DNA of 64,000 bases from Sporolactobacillus spathodeae (GCF_016908935.1 NZ_JAFBEV010000011.1:24140-88139), one strand, 5' to 3'; shown: positions 17,732 through 26,414, counted from the stretch's first letter. Translations and numbers: made by a program. The notes: generated by a model from the sequence alone, not told the origin.

Positions 17732-18693
17732 TATTGGATCCACTTATCCCCTTTGAACCCGTTGCGGCTGTTGCTATTCCAGACGACAAGGAGTGGGTGC
17801 ATCAAGTGAAATGGGACGGGGTGCGGTTGCTCGCCTATTATGATGGGGAAACGACTGCTCTTTATAATCGGCGCAAACGCCTTCGCACGGCACAATACCC
17901 AGAATTGGCTGATGCCACCGCGTATTGCGGCGCTCGATCGGCAATTTTCGACGGCGAAGTGATTGCACTTGATGAAACGGGAAAACCATCGTTTCATCAA
18001 GTGATGCGTCGCGATTCTTTGCGCCGGTTGGAACGTTTGCCGTCGCTTCGCAATGCTTTGCCCGTAGTCTATATGGTTTTTGATTTGCTCTATGCAAACG
18101 GACGTTGGATCACGGGCAAGTCATTACAGGATCGTTCGGAACAGCTTGATAAGTTGCTTTATGAGACGGAAAATGTACGCCGGGTTCCATGGCAGACGGA
18201 TGGAGAAGGCTTATTTAACGCTGTCTGTAGTCAAAATTTGGAAGGCATCGTCTCAAAGAATCTTCATTCTGTGTATCAAGTTGGCGGTAAAGCGCCTGTC
18301 TGGCGAAAAATTAAGCATTACAAGGATGTGATCGCCGTCGTTGGCGGCATCACCTACCGAGAACAAACGGTGAACGCGCTGCTGCTTGGCTTATATAATG
18401 AGCAACGTCAATTGATTTATATCGGCCACGCTGGATCCGGTCGTTTGACCGCGAAAGATTGGCAGGAATTGACCAAGACGATCAGCGTGCTGAAACAGTC
18501 CGTCTGTCCATTTTCGAATACACCGCCGCGTGCATCTGAAACGCAGTGGCTTCTGCCACGACTGACGGTAAAAATACAGTATCTTAATCGGACGATGGAC
18601 GGCTTGCTTCGCCAACCAGTTATTCAGGCATTTGTCATTGAAGACCCAAGCCGCTGCCGATTGAAGGAGTTCACCGATGAAGCAACAAATTGA
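17728..18693 (+). CDS. ligD: ATP-dependent DNA ligase (LigD ligase domain as a separate gene)
   Basis: 321 aa. The nucleotidyl-transfer lysine is at about residue 28 in HQVKWDGVRLL; the other superfamily motifs follow (FDGEVIALD, YMVFDLLY, LEGIVSKN, VWRKIKHY), then an OB-fold. In B. subtilis LigD (YkoU) this domain is fused to a C-terminal polymerase domain; here the frame stops at 18693 and the polymerase is an overlapping gene in another frame. Seals broken ends held by Ku. ATGA overlap with ku upstream. Confidence 0.92.
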   Translation: MILDPLIPFEPVAAVAIPDDKEWVHQVKWDGVRLLAYYDGETTALYNRRKRLRTAQYPELADATAYCGARSAIFDGEVIALDETGKPSFHQVMRRDSLRRLERLPSLRNALPVVYMVFDLLYANGRWITGKSLQDRSEQLDKLLYETENVRRVPWQTDGEGLFNAVCSQNLEGIVSKNLHSVYQVGGKAPVWRKIKHYKDVIAVVGGITYREQTVNALLLGLYNEQRQLIYIGHAGSGRLTAKDWQELTKTISVLKQSVCPFSNTPPRASETQWLLPRLTVKIQYLNRTMDGLLRQPVIQAFVIEDPSRCRLKEFTDEATN

Positions 18694-19564
18694 AGCAGAA
18701 GCGCTGCTGACGCATCCAGATAAAATTATTTTTCCAAAATCAGGAATTCGTAAAATTGAATATCTTCTTTATTTGCGCGCGGTTGCTCCGTTTATGTTTC
18801 CTTTTCTTGCCAACCGTGCTTTAACGGTTATCCGCTACCCACACGGCATCGGCGGTCTTCATTTCTTTCAGAAAAATTGTCCTGATTATGCGCCGTCCTT
18901 TGTGCGGACAGTTGTCGAAGAAGACATCCGCGCGATCATTTGCGATCGCCTTGACACATTGCTCTGGCTTGGCAACCAATTGGCCATTGAATTTCACATA
19001 CCGTTCCGGGTGGTTGGCCAGAGGTGTCCTATCGAAATTGTAATTGATCTAGATCCACCGGATCGGGCACATTTTTCACTTGCTGTTGAAGCCGCGCTTT
19101 TGCTGCAAGGTGTCTTGGAACGGCTGCAGATTGCCAGTTTTCCGAAGCTCTCCGGCAGCCGAGGTTTGCAGATCCATATTCCATTGTCTCGGCAGCAACT
19201 AACTTTTGAAGACACACGTCGTTTTACGACTTTTCTTGCGGAATGGTTGATCGAGCAGCATCCGGATCGTTTCACAACTGAGCGTCTGAAGAAAAACCGC
19301 GGCAGTCGCCTTTATGTGGATTATATCCAGCATGCGGAGGGAAAAACGATAATTTGTCCTTATTCGCTTCGGGCAAAGCCGGATGCTACGGTTGCTACGC
19401 CTCTTGCCTGGAACGAAGTGACAGAAGCGCTGCGCATCGAATCGTTCACAATGGCCACAGTCCAGCAGCGATTGGCCCAGGGTATGAACCCATGGAAAAA
19501 TTATTTTCAAACCGAGAATCGAGCGCTGCCACCAATTATTGCTTCTTTGAGGCTTGTTAAGTGA
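18677..19564 (+). CDS. LigD-type primase/polymerase domain protein
   Basis: 295 aa of the archaeo-eukaryotic primase superfamily (PolDom) that fills gaps during end joining. It begins THPDKIIFPKSGIRKIEYLL, the usual first residues of the LigD Pol domain. The metal-binding pair is in VIDLDPPDR, with SGSRGLQIHIPL and the later DYIQHAEGKTIICPYSLRAK region (key residues SLRAK). Its own aaggag site lies inside the end of the ligase gene, 7 nt before the ATG, and the genes overlap by 17 nt; two cooperating proteins are therefore more likely than a recent frameshift. No nuclease (PE) domain is present. Confidence 0.9.
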   Translation: MKQQIEAEALLTHPDKIIFPKSGIRKIEYLLYLRAVAPFMFPFLANRALTVIRYPHGIGGLHFFQKNCPDYAPSFVRTVVEEDIRAIICDRLDTLLWLGNQLAIEFHIPFRVVGQRCPIEIVIDLDPPDRAHFSLAVEAALLLQGVLERLQIASFPKLSGSRGLQIHIPLSRQQLTFEDTRRFTTFLAEWLIEQHPDRFTTERLKKNRGSRLYVDYIQHAEGKTIICPYSLRAKPDATVATPLAWNEVTEALRIESFTMATVQQRLAQGMNPWKNYFQTENRALPPIIASLRLVK

Positions 19565-19652
19565 GCAGAACTTTTTAAAAATGGAGTCAATCTGTTTATA
19601 ATGAATTTTGCTGGAACCATTGCAGTTACAAGATTTGATGGAGGGATTATTT

Positions 19653-20339
19653 ATGGTTGAAATAAGAAATAAAGACACAATTAAAGAAGATATTCTGAAG
19701 GCGTTTCGATTCCGTCATGCCTGCAAGTTATTTGATGTGCAAAAGAAGATTAGCGATGAGGATTTTCAATTTATTCTTGAAACCGGGCATCTTTCGCCAA
19801 GCTCATTTGGACTCGAGCCGTGGAAATTCGTTGTACTGCAAAATCAGCAGCTGCGTGACAAATTGGCGGAAGTTTCATGGGGAGCTGTAGATAAACTGAA
19901 AACGGCAAGCCATTTTGTTCTTGTCCTTTCGCGAAAATCTAACAACCTTGAGGCAAATTCTTCGCATGTTCAGCACATGCTGAAAGATATTCAAAAGCTG
20001 CCTGAGCATGTGCAACAGATGATGACCGGCGCAATTGATAATTTTGAAAAAGCTGACTTTCAATTGACGCAAAATGATCGTGTTTTCTTTGAATGGGGCT
20101 GTCGCCAGGACTATCTCGCAGTTGCTAATATGATGACTGCGGCTGCGGAAATTGGCATTGACTCTTGTCCGATCGAGGGCTTTAATCGAGAAAAAGTTGA
20201 TCAATTGTTGCGCAGCGAAGGTATTATTGGCGCGGAGGATTGGGGTATAGCCTGTATGGTTGCATTCGGCTATCGTGCTAAAGAACCACGTCCCAAAACA
20301 AGGCAGCCATTGGAAGACGTTGTAAGCTGGATTCACTAA
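19653..20339 (+). CDS. NAD(P)H-dependent nitroreductase-family oxidoreductase
   Basis: FMN-binding nitroreductase-fold protein, 228 aa, similar in length and pattern to B. subtilis YfkO and E. coli NfsB. Cofactor-contact segments are FRHACKLFD at the N-terminus, SPSSFGLEPWKFVVLQN, and a late IDSCPIEGFNREKVDQLL. The ATG at 19653 follows ggaggga by 6 nt; upstream in-frame TTG is not supported. A -10-like TATAAT lies at 19597-19602. Single-gene unit with its own terminator. Confidence 0.88.
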   Translation: MVEIRNKDTIKEDILKAFRFRHACKLFDVQKKISDEDFQFILETGHLSPSSFGLEPWKFVVLQNQQLRDKLAEVSWGAVDKLKTASHFVLVLSRKSNNLEANSSHVQHMLKDIQKLPEHVQQMMTGAIDNFEKADFQLTQNDRVFFEWGCRQDYLAVANMMTAAAEIGIDSCPIEGFNREKVDQLLRSEGIIGAEDWGIACMVAFGYRAKEPRPKTRQPLEDVVSWIH

Positions 20340-20346
20340 TAATAAC

Positions 20347-20369
20347 GAGCCGATGAGGCTCTTTTTTTT
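20347..20369 (+). terminator. Intrinsic terminator after the nitroreductase
   Basis: GAGCC-GATGA-GGCTC stem followed by eight T residues. Confidence 0.85.
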
Positions 20370-20370
20370 A

Positions 20371-20483
20371 GAGAAAGAATAAGATTTTGCACAAAAAATC
20401 GAGCGAAGTGCGCGGCGCCTGCGGCAAGCGAGCAACCAAAGCGCAATTGTTAAAAAAGGACTTAGCAGGCCAAGATTTTCTCA
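20371..20483 (+). repeat. Structured repeat lacking its central hairpin
   Basis: Left end (AATAAGATTTTGCACAAAAA), GAGCGAAGTGC, then GCGCCTGCGGCAAGCGAGC directly joined, so the sequence between the two GCGG motifs of a full copy is gone; right end ACTTAGCAGGCCAAG. Confidence 0.85.
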
Positions 20484-20663
20484 GTATGTTCCAGATGTAT
20501 CAGTTTAAAAGAAACGGAGCGGCAAAAACAGGCTGTCCCGTTTGAATCAATCAGTATCCGGCCAAGGTGTCGCCTCATATAGTAAAGGTAAAGACATGTC
20601 AAACGCATTGGCAAAATGCGGCGCTGCACCTTAAGAGCATGATTCATAGTGAGGCGATGAACC
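20484..20663. other. Intergenic stretch without a recognisable feature
   Basis: No open frame with a ribosome binding site. A CATATAGTA at 20576-20584 resembles a sigma-K -10 but has no AC at the right distance, so no promoter is called. Confidence 0.5.
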
Positions 20664-20954
20664 ATGAAAATCGGACAATGGGTTCATACTAAATACATGG
20701 GGAAACATGAATGCATCGGCTTTGTTACCGCTGTTTACCCGGACTTCAAACGCTGTAAATTACGGGTCACTCGCTGCGATCATTATCCAAACATGAAGTG
20801 GTTGGAGATTGCTTTTGACGACGCGATTGACGAGCAATGGGAACTCTCTTCGGAAGAGTTTGATCACCTGATTGACTTGGCGCTCGCCACATATGACGAA
20901 GATTGGTTCCATAATTTGGTGGCACGGAAAAGACGCTTGTTTACCAATTATTAA
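20664..20954 (+). CDS. Small protein with an IDEAL-like C-terminal segment
   Basis: 96 aa, acidic. The C-terminal part (LIDLALATYDEDWFHNLV) resembles the IDEAL domain found in short Bacillales proteins (pattern I-D-x-A-L-x-x-x-D-x-x-x-F). The N-terminal half (MKIGQWVHTKYMGKHECIGF...) looks like a small beta-barrel such as those binding nucleic acid or metabolite, but this is only impression. Purine-rich gaggcgatg precedes the ATG. Function unknown. Confidence 0.7.
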   Translation: MKIGQWVHTKYMGKHECIGFVTAVYPDFKRCKLRVTRCDHYPNMKWLEIAFDDAIDEQWELSSEEFDHLIDLALATYDEDWFHNLVARKRRLFTNY

Positions 20955-20971
20955 TCGGACAGAAATGATGA

Positions 20972-21001
20972 AGCGATTGTCGCCGGCACAATCGCTTTTT
21001 T
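20972..21001 (+). terminator. Intrinsic terminator after the IDEAL-like gene
   Basis: AGCGATTGT and ACAATCGCT form a 9-bp perfect stem followed by TTTTTT. Confidence 0.88.
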
Positions 21002-21103
21002 GCCAGAGGAATGATGTATCAGAAAAACTATGGCTTCACCATTGTCTAGAGGACTTATCGATGTCAATTTTAATTCAGGCAGTTTAGCAGAATAATGGGA
21101 CGC

Positions 21104-21295
21104 TTAATTGGCTTTTTTCAGATCGCCTGACAGAAAGCGCATGACCTCTTCAAATGAGACATGAAGATGCTCACGCGGACATAAGTAGCGATACCATCCT
21201 TCTTCATAAGAACAATTGTGATCGTCACAAGCTTCGATCAGCAAATCTACGGTCTCGGTCAGCGTAGACGAATGAAAGGGTAAGATATTTTTCAT
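21104..21295 (-). CDS. Hypothetical 63-aa protein
   Basis: Reads MKNILPFHSSTLTETVDLL and continues with a Cys/His-containing acidic middle (EACDDHNCSYEEGW) and PREHLHVSFEEVMRFL. The ATG at 21295 follows ggagat by 8 nt. No membrane segment. I do not recognise the family. Confidence 0.6.
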   Translation of the reverse strand: MKNILPFHSSTLTETVDLLIEACDDHNCSYEEGWYRYLCPREHLHVSFEEVMRFLSGDLKKAN

Positions 21296-21301
21296 GGTCA
21301 A

Positions 21302-21583
21302 TCATCTCCTATTTATTACGTTTATATTACCATTTAATTAAAAACACATAACAAATTATGTCAAATTTTACTCTTTTCATTTGATGATCGGCTGGAGCTT
21401 TTTAAAAGAAAGGTGGATCGCTCTCTCAAACTGATAAACATTCAGGCAGAACTCCAGCGCCCAGATACGCAAATCGATACAATCGAAACGCATTTGTTGC
21501 TTGGATCTAACGTCTTTACAATTAAATCCACAGGACGTACACTAGTCATAATCTATAATCTACTAACAAATAATCCAGCATCT
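21302..21583. other. Intergenic stretch upstream of the riboswitch
   Basis: A TATAAT at 21554-21559 may be the -10 of the kimA transcript. An about 80-codon frame is open on the plus strand to a TAA at 21585-21587 but has no start codon or ribosome binding site. Confidence 0.4.
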
Positions 21584-21697
21584 TAAATCGCTTAATTCTC
21601 TGAAGCGGGGGAACCAATTTTTTGGGGTGAAGCCATTCATGGCAGGGCTATTTTCAGGTCCTAATCCGTCAGCTAACTTCGTCAGCGTTTGAGAAAA
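21584..21697 (+). promoter_or_regulatory. ydaO-type cyclic-di-AMP riboswitch
   Basis: Aptamer hallmarks of the ydaO-yuaA class: GCGGGGGAACCAATTTTTTG followed by GGGGTGAAG, then AATCCGTCAGCTAACTTCGT and CAGCG. The closing stem is TTCTC (21597-21601 region) with GAGAA (21691-21695). The class turns expression off when c-di-AMP binds. It precedes kimA, its typical target. Confidence 0.92.
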
Positions 21698-21729
21698 AGA
21701 TGGGGCACTCTGGCAAAGATAGAGTTGCA

Positions 21730-21765
21730 GACCTCTTGAGATTGATCGGGGGTCCGTTCTTGTTT
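21730..21765 (+). terminator. Possible attenuator of the c-di-AMP riboswitch
   Basis: GACCTC (21730-21735) can pair with GGGGTC (21749-21754) with one wobble, followed by CGTTCTTGTTT; it lies between the aptamer and kimA. The stem is short. Confidence 0.4.
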
Positions 21766-21821
21766 GCGCACACGCTCAGAGGATAGGCGTTAAGCGCTGG
21801 GTACGAGAAAAGGTGAGTCTT

Positions 21822-23723
21822 GTGGAGTCAACAATGATTCATGTTCTGGCCGTTATCATTATCGCCGCCGGTGCCTGGCTTTGTCTCTCTCATTTTGGTT
21901 TAATAAAACGGATTCTGATTGGCAAACCGATGGCCACAAAGGCTTTGGGTTCCAATAAAAATCTTCTTTTCTGGCTGATCGCCTTGCCGGTGCTGTCCGC
22001 CGACTTGTATTCCTCGGTCGCTTATGGTCCTGAGGCTGGAATGGCTGAACTGGCGCCGCTCGGCGCATCGGCGAGATGGCTGCTTTTACCGATTACCGTT
22101 GCCTCTGTGGCGCTGCTCGCCACTCTGATCATATCTTATATCATGGGCGTGCTTGCCTATCCGGATGGCGGCGGTGCTTATGCGATTGCGAAGGACAATT
22201 TTAAGAATCCAATTTTGTCTGTGACAGCGTCTAGTGCGCTGCTCATTGATTATATTTTAACAGTCGCCGTTTCCGTTTCTGCTGCTGTGGCGGCAATTGC
22301 ATCGGCTTTTCCAACGATCAATCCCTATCGGACAACAATTGCGCTTGTCTGCGTACTTGTTCTGCTTTTGCTCAACCTGCGCGGGGCATCCGAGGCAGCA
22401 AAAATTTTGGCTTGGCCAACATTTTTGTTTATGGCTTGCATGCTTGCTGTCATTGTGTCGGGCTTTTTCAATGAACTCAAGTTTGGATTTATTCAGGCAG
22501 CGACGCCAAGCTTCGCAACTGTCCCTAAAGATTTAAGTACGCTTTTGGTTCTCAAGGCATTCAGCTCGTCTTGTTCAGCGTTGACCGGTATTGAAACAAT
22601 CTCCAACTCAGTGCCACTGTTTCGCAAGCCGAAGCAGAAGAATGCGATAAAAACGTATCTCGCGCTTGGACTACTGGAAAGTGTGACGCTGCTCGGTATC
22701 GCTTGGCTATTTTATGTGCATGGGATCACTGTTCGCTCCGGGAGCACGATGCTGTCGCAGCTGACACAGATCTTGTTTGGCAACGGACCGGTTTATCAGG
22801 TGATAACCTGGGCAACCTTCGTTGTATTGATTTTGGCGGCGAATTCAACGTTTAACGGCTTTTCCCAATTGGCAGCAATTGTTGCATCGGACGGTTTCCT
22901 GCCGAGAAAATTGGCGCAGCGCGGCGATCGTCTGTCGTATTCGAACGGGTTGATTTCGCTGGCAACGCTCGCTAGTTTGTTGATTGTTTTTTTTCATGCA
23001 GAGACCAATGCCTTGATACCGCTTTATGCGATCGGTGTGTTTGTTTCGTTTACCATTGCCCAGACCGGACTTGTCCGCCGTTGGCATCGAATCAGAGGCG
23101 GGCATTGGAAAACGTATCTGGTCATCAATTCGATCGGCGGCGTGGTATCAGCTACTGTTGCCATTATTTTTGCTTTCACAAAATTTACAAGCGGTGCCTG
23201 GCTTGTCCTTATCATTCTGCCATTGTTTGCTTTGTTCTCGCTAAAAGTCCATCGTCATTATCAGATGGTCGCCGCTCAGTTACGGATTGACCTGCACAAA
23301 GAACGGCCCGTCGCACATAAAGTGGTTTCAATTGTACTTCTATCCGGTATTCATCGCGTCGTCAATAACACACTTTCTTTTGCGAAGAGCATTGATACCA
23401 ATGTGATGGCTGTTTACGTCGGTTTTGACGATACATCGATTGAAAAAATGCAGAAACAGTGGGAAGAGTGGGGGAATCCCTGCAAATTGATCGTGCTCAA
23501 GAGCCAGTATCGATCGCTAACCAATCCGATTGCCGCTTTTATTCAGCAAATCGAACAACAGGAAGGGCCAGATTGCTATATTCATATTCTGATGCCGCAA
23601 TTCATTACAAAGGAAAGATGGCAGAACTTCCTGCACAATCAAAGCGCATTGATTCTGCGTACATGGCTTTTTTTTCACAAAAATGTTGTGATCACGACCG
23701 TTCCGTTTCATCTATCTGAATGA
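21822..23723 (+). CDS. kimA: Potassium importer KimA (YdaO family)
   Basis: High-affinity K+/H+ symporter of the APC/KUP-like fold, about 633 aa. About twelve membrane helices are followed by a C-terminal cytosolic domain (from about residue 480). Signature stretches shared with B. subtilis KimA are DLYSSVAYGPE, AYPDGGGAYAIAK, LLIDYILTVAVSVSA, SALTGIETISNSVP, RGDRLSYSNG and IPLYAIGVFVSFTIAQTG. The start is uncertain: GTG 21822 follows aaaggtgag, GTG 21813 and ATG 21834 are also in frame. It is controlled by the c-di-AMP riboswitch upstream, and KimA is itself inhibited by c-di-AMP in B. subtilis. Confidence 0.93.
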   Translation: MESTMIHVLAVIIIAAGAWLCLSHFGLIKRILIGKPMATKALGSNKNLLFWLIALPVLSADLYSSVAYGPEAGMAELAPLGASARWLLLPITVASVALLATLIISYIMGVLAYPDGGGAYAIAKDNFKNPILSVTASSALLIDYILTVAVSVSAAVAAIASAFPTINPYRTTIALVCVLVLLLLNLRGASEAAKILAWPTFLFMACMLAVIVSGFFNELKFGFIQAATPSFATVPKDLSTLLVLKAFSSSCSALTGIETISNSVPLFRKPKQKNAIKTYLALGLLESVTLLGIAWLFYVHGITVRSGSTMLSQLTQILFGNGPVYQVITWATFVVLILAANSTFNGFSQLAAIVASDGFLPRKLAQRGDRLSYSNGLISLATLASLLIVFFHAETNALIPLYAIGVFVSFTIAQTGLVRRWHRIRGGHWKTYLVINSIGGVVSATVAIIFAFTKFTSGAWLVLIILPLFALFSLKVHRHYQMVAAQLRIDLHKERPVAHKVVSIVLLSGIHRVVNNTLSFAKSIDTNVMAVYVGFDDTSIEKMQKQWEEWGNPCKLIVLKSQYRSLTNPIAAFIQQIEQQEGPDCYIHILMPQFITKERWQNFLHNQSALILRTWLFFHKNVVITTVPFHLSE

Positions 23724-23749
23724 TCGTTTCGCAAAGTGGGGGCGTTTAA

Positions 23750-24460
23750 TTGAAAGCGTATAAGGCTTTATTTTTTGACGTTGACGATACATTGCTTGAT
23801 TTTCACGCCGCCGAAGAGGGTGCGCTGCATCTGCTCTTTGATGAGCAGGGGATACCGCTCACAGCGGATATTCACGCGCAGTATCAGTCCTATAATCGTA
23901 CCATCTGGCAAAAGATTGAAACTGGCGCCGCCGATCGTCAGACGCTGCTGAGTAACCGCTTTGCTGGCTTTTTTAATGCATTCGGCTTGAGCGTGGACGG
24001 ACCTGCGCTCGAAGGACGTTATCAGCAGCTGCTCAGTGAAAGTCATCAGCTGATTGATGGCGCTTGGAACGTGCTGACTGCCTTGAAAAAAAGTTATCCG
24101 CTCTATATCGTCACCAACGGCGTTTCAAAGACGCAATATCGGCGTCTGCGCGACTCGCGGCTGGACACGTTGTTTGAAGCTATTTTTGTCTCCGAAGATG
24201 CTGGGGCTCAGAAACCAAGTGCGGAATTTTTTAATTATGTCTTTGATCAACTTGACCCTATTCAACCGGAGCGCGGGTTAATCATTGGTGATTCCCTCAG
24301 TTCTGATATCCGCGGTGGCATCAATTCGGGGATGGACACGTGCTGGTTCAATCCAAACCACCAAGCGCAAAATGCGGTTATCACACCGAGCTATGAGATT
24401 GATCAGCTCCGTGATCTGCTTCCTATCCTTAGCAAGCAGCCAATTCCACAAAGTAAATAA
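23750..24460 (+). CDS. HAD-superfamily nucleotidase (YjjG/YfnB type)
   Basis: 236 aa. HAD motifs: nucleophile FFDVDDTLLDF (motif I), IVTNG (motif II), Lys in QKPSAEFF (motif III) and GDSLSSDIRGG (motif IV). The YjjG subtype dephosphorylates non-canonical pyrimidine nucleotides. It starts at TTG 23750 after the purine-rich agtggggg; 26 bp after kimA, so it may be co-transcribed with it. Confidence 0.88.
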   Translation: MKAYKALFFDVDDTLLDFHAAEEGALHLLFDEQGIPLTADIHAQYQSYNRTIWQKIETGAADRQTLLSNRFAGFFNAFGLSVDGPALEGRYQQLLSESHQLIDGAWNVLTALKKSYPLYIVTNGVSKTQYRRLRDSRLDTLFEAIFVSEDAGAQKPSAEFFNYVFDQLDPIQPERGLIIGDSLSSDIRGGINSGMDTCWFNPNHQAQNAVITPSYEIDQLRDLLPILSKQPIPQSK

Positions 24461-24523
24461 TAACGAAACCGTGTGGGAAAGTTGTCTTTTTTCTCTAATG
24501 ATGCATCGATGAAAGACAAAAAA

Positions 24524-24563
24524 TAAAAGGAGACAAACGATTCAAACGTCTGTCTCCTTTTAT
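24524..24563. terminator. Bidirectional terminator between yfnB-like gene and bioY
   Basis: AAAAGGAGACA and TGTCTCCTTTT form an 11-bp stem between convergent genes, with T runs in both directions. Confidence 0.88.
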
Positions 24564-24604
24564 TACACTTGGCTACGCTCAATAATTCTAATGCTTGAAT
24601 GAGC

Positions 24605-25171
24605 TTAAGCAGCTGTCTCTACCTTGGACGCATGGAGCAGGCCAAGCTTTTCCAAACGGCGGCGCACGACAATACCGACCCAGCTGGCAAGCGCGGCTTT
24701 AATTAAGCCGACAAGTATGAAAGGGTAAGCACCGAGAGCAAGCGCTTTTGTCCAGGATAGATCAGCTATCAGCTTCAACTGAATAGTACCGATAACAAGA
24801 GTCACAATCATCCCGATGATGTTTGCCACAAGCGCCATCGGCAGATTGAATTTTGTCCGTTCTAGAATCCATCCGGTGACAAAGGCAGTCACGATAAAGC
24901 CGATAATATAACCACCGGAGGGTCCGATGATGACGCCGAAACCGCCGCTCATGCCGGAGAAGACGGGAAGCCCGACTGCGCCGAGCAGCGCGTAGACAAG
25001 CATTGATAATGTGCCATAGCGGCTGCCTAAAATCGTTGCCGTCAAAGCGACAGCAAAAGTCTGACCGGTTATTGGAACCACAGGCAGCGGAATTGTCACT
25101 TGAGCGAGAATTGCTGTAATCGCTGCAAAAAGCGCACAGAGAACGAGATTTTTGATTTTTGAATGATTCAT
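24605..25171 (-). CDS. bioY: Biotin transporter substrate-binding component BioY
   Basis: S-component of an ECF-type biotin importer, 188 aa with six membrane helices. Typical BioY stretches are VTIPLPVVPITGQTFAVAL and GPSGGYIIGF. The A/T energising module is not in the window, so BioY must use a shared module encoded elsewhere or act alone. RBS ggaggcc precedes the ATG. Regulated by the adjacent BirA operator; no biotin synthesis genes are nearby. Confidence 0.95.
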   Translation of the reverse strand: MNHSKIKNLVLCALFAAITAILAQVTIPLPVVPITGQTFAVALTATILGSRYGTLSMLVYALLGAVGLPVFSGMSGGFGVIIGPSGGYIIGFIVTAFVTGWILERTKFNLPMALVANIIGMIVTLVIGTIQLKLIADLSWTKALALGAYPFILVGLIKAALASWVGIVVRRRLEKLGLLHASKVETAA

Positions 25172-25187
25172 GAAAGATGGCCTCCAT

Positions 25188-25222
25188 ATATGTTAACTTA
25201 AACAAAATATAGGTTAACATAT
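25188..25222 (-). promoter_or_regulatory. BirA operator of bioY
   Basis: TATGTTAAC (25189-25197) and GTTAACATA (25213-25221) are inverted half-sites, matching the Firmicute BirA box (TTGTTAACC with its inverted copy). It sits 17-50 bp upstream of the bioY ATG. Confidence 0.85.
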
Positions 25223-25260
25223 AAAACGTGAATACGCCATCTTTTTATACGCGAATGGAC

Positions 25261-25400
25261 GAGATTTACGCAAAAAATCGAATGAAACGCTCTGGCCCTT
25301 GTGAGAGCAGCGTGCCAGACGATCCGTGCGGCGCCCGCGGCAAGCGAGCAGCCGAAGCGTAATATTATAATAAAGACTCAGCAAAGCCAATTTTATCTCA
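25261..25400 (+). repeat. Structured repeat, shortened copy between divergent genes
   Basis: GATTTACGCAAAAAATCGAA, a shortened core (GAGAGCAGCGTGCCAGAC, GCGCCCGCGGCAAGCGAGC), and a right end GACTCAGCAAAGCCAATTTT with ATCTCA. Confidence 0.85.
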
Positions 25401-25435
25401 AATAGTTTGTCTAGAAACTTGCGAAAAGGAAAGTA

Positions 25436-25467
25436 ACGTTTTATTATATAAAACGTAAAGATTACGA
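25436..25467 (+). promoter_or_regulatory. Zur-type operator and overlapping palindrome before the zinc lipoprotein gene
   Basis: ACGTAAAGATTACGA (25453-25467) matches 13 of 15 positions of the Zur 7-1-7 box TCGTAATNATTACGA. It overlaps a perfect inverted repeat, ACGTTTTAT (25436-25444) and ATAAAACGT (25448-25456), which spans a TATATA -10-like sequence. Confidence 0.65.
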
Positions 25468-25496
25468 TTTACATAGAGAGCACCTGGAGGAGAACT

Positions 25497-26414
25497 ATGA
25501 AAAATGACAACAAGGTGATTCGCCTATCCCTTTTGATTCTCAGCCTTTGCCTGATACTTAGCACGCTTGCGGCCTGCAGCTCGGTTACAGGGAAAAGGAC
25601 AAACGGAAAAATTCAGGTCGTGGCTGCTGAAGATTTCTATGGAGAAGCGGCTCAAGCAGTCGGCGGGAAATATGTTCAGGTCACCTCCATCATCAATCGC
25701 CCAAGCATGGATCCACATGACTATGAACCGACAAGTGCGACAGCACGAGCCGTCAGTGCTGCACAGGTCATTGTTTTCAATGGCATCGGTTATGATGGAT
25801 GGATGGAGAATCTCGTGACCAGTAATAGCGGCAAGAAACGGGTCATACGCGTCGGTGAGGACTTGATGCACCGAAAAGATGGTGATAACGAGCATCTTTG
25901 GTATCAACCGGAAACGATGCCCATTCTTGCTCGAAAACTAGCTGCTGAATTCGCGGCTATTGCTCCGAAACACGCAGCCTATTTCCAACAAAAAGCTGCC
26001 GCTTACATCGATGAGATAAAACCGGTTCGCGAAAAAGTGGCTGCTTTGAAGAATAAATCACGCGATCAGAAAGTCGATGTTTCCGAGCCTGTTTTCGATT
26101 ATATGCTTCAGGCAATGGGTTACACTGTAGCCAATAATCATTTTGAACGCGCCGTCGAACACGAAACCGATCCTTCCCCGAAGGATATATTGCTCATGCA
26201 GCGAGATATCAAAAAACATCGGATTGCTTTTTTTGTCAGCAATAGCCAAGAAATCAGTCCGACAGTCAAAACGATGATGACTTTAGCTGAAAAGTATCAC
26301 GTCCCAGTTGTGAAAGTTACCGAAACACTTCCATCAGGTAAAGATTATAAAACATGGATGTTGGGCCAATTAAAGCAGATCCAGTTGACTCAGAAATTGC
26401 ATTCTGCCAAATGA
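25497..26414 (+). CDS. Metal (zinc)-binding ABC transporter lipoprotein, ZnuA-like, orphan
   Basis: 305 aa cluster A-I substrate-binding protein. Lipoprotein signal ending LSTLAAC, lipidated Cys at about 27. Metal ligands expected in MDPHDYEPT (His about 74), NEHLWYQP (second His), and an acidic residue near the C-terminus. There is no ATPase or permease gene next to it, so it must pair with a transporter encoded elsewhere. The Zur-like box upstream points to zinc. RBS ggaggag precedes the ATG. Confidence 0.88.
   Translation: MKNDNKVIRLSLLILSLCLILSTLAACSSVTGKRTNGKIQVVAAEDFYGEAAQAVGGKYVQVTSIINRPSMDPHDYEPTSATARAVSAAQVIVFNGIGYDGWMENLVTSNSGKKRVIRVGEDLMHRKDGDNEHLWYQPETMPILARKLAAEFAAIAPKHAAYFQQKAAAYIDEIKPVREKVAALKNKSRDQKVDVSEPVFDYMLQAMGYTVANNHFERAVEHETDPSPKDILLMQRDIKKHRIAFFVSNSQEISPTVKTMMTLAEKYHVPVVKVTETLPSGKDYKTWMLGQLKQIQLTQKLHSAK

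Noticed and set aside
21345..21587. About 80-codon open frame ending at TAA 21587
   Set aside because: No start codon or Shine-Dalgarno, no recognisable motif; it overlaps the presumed riboswitch promoter.
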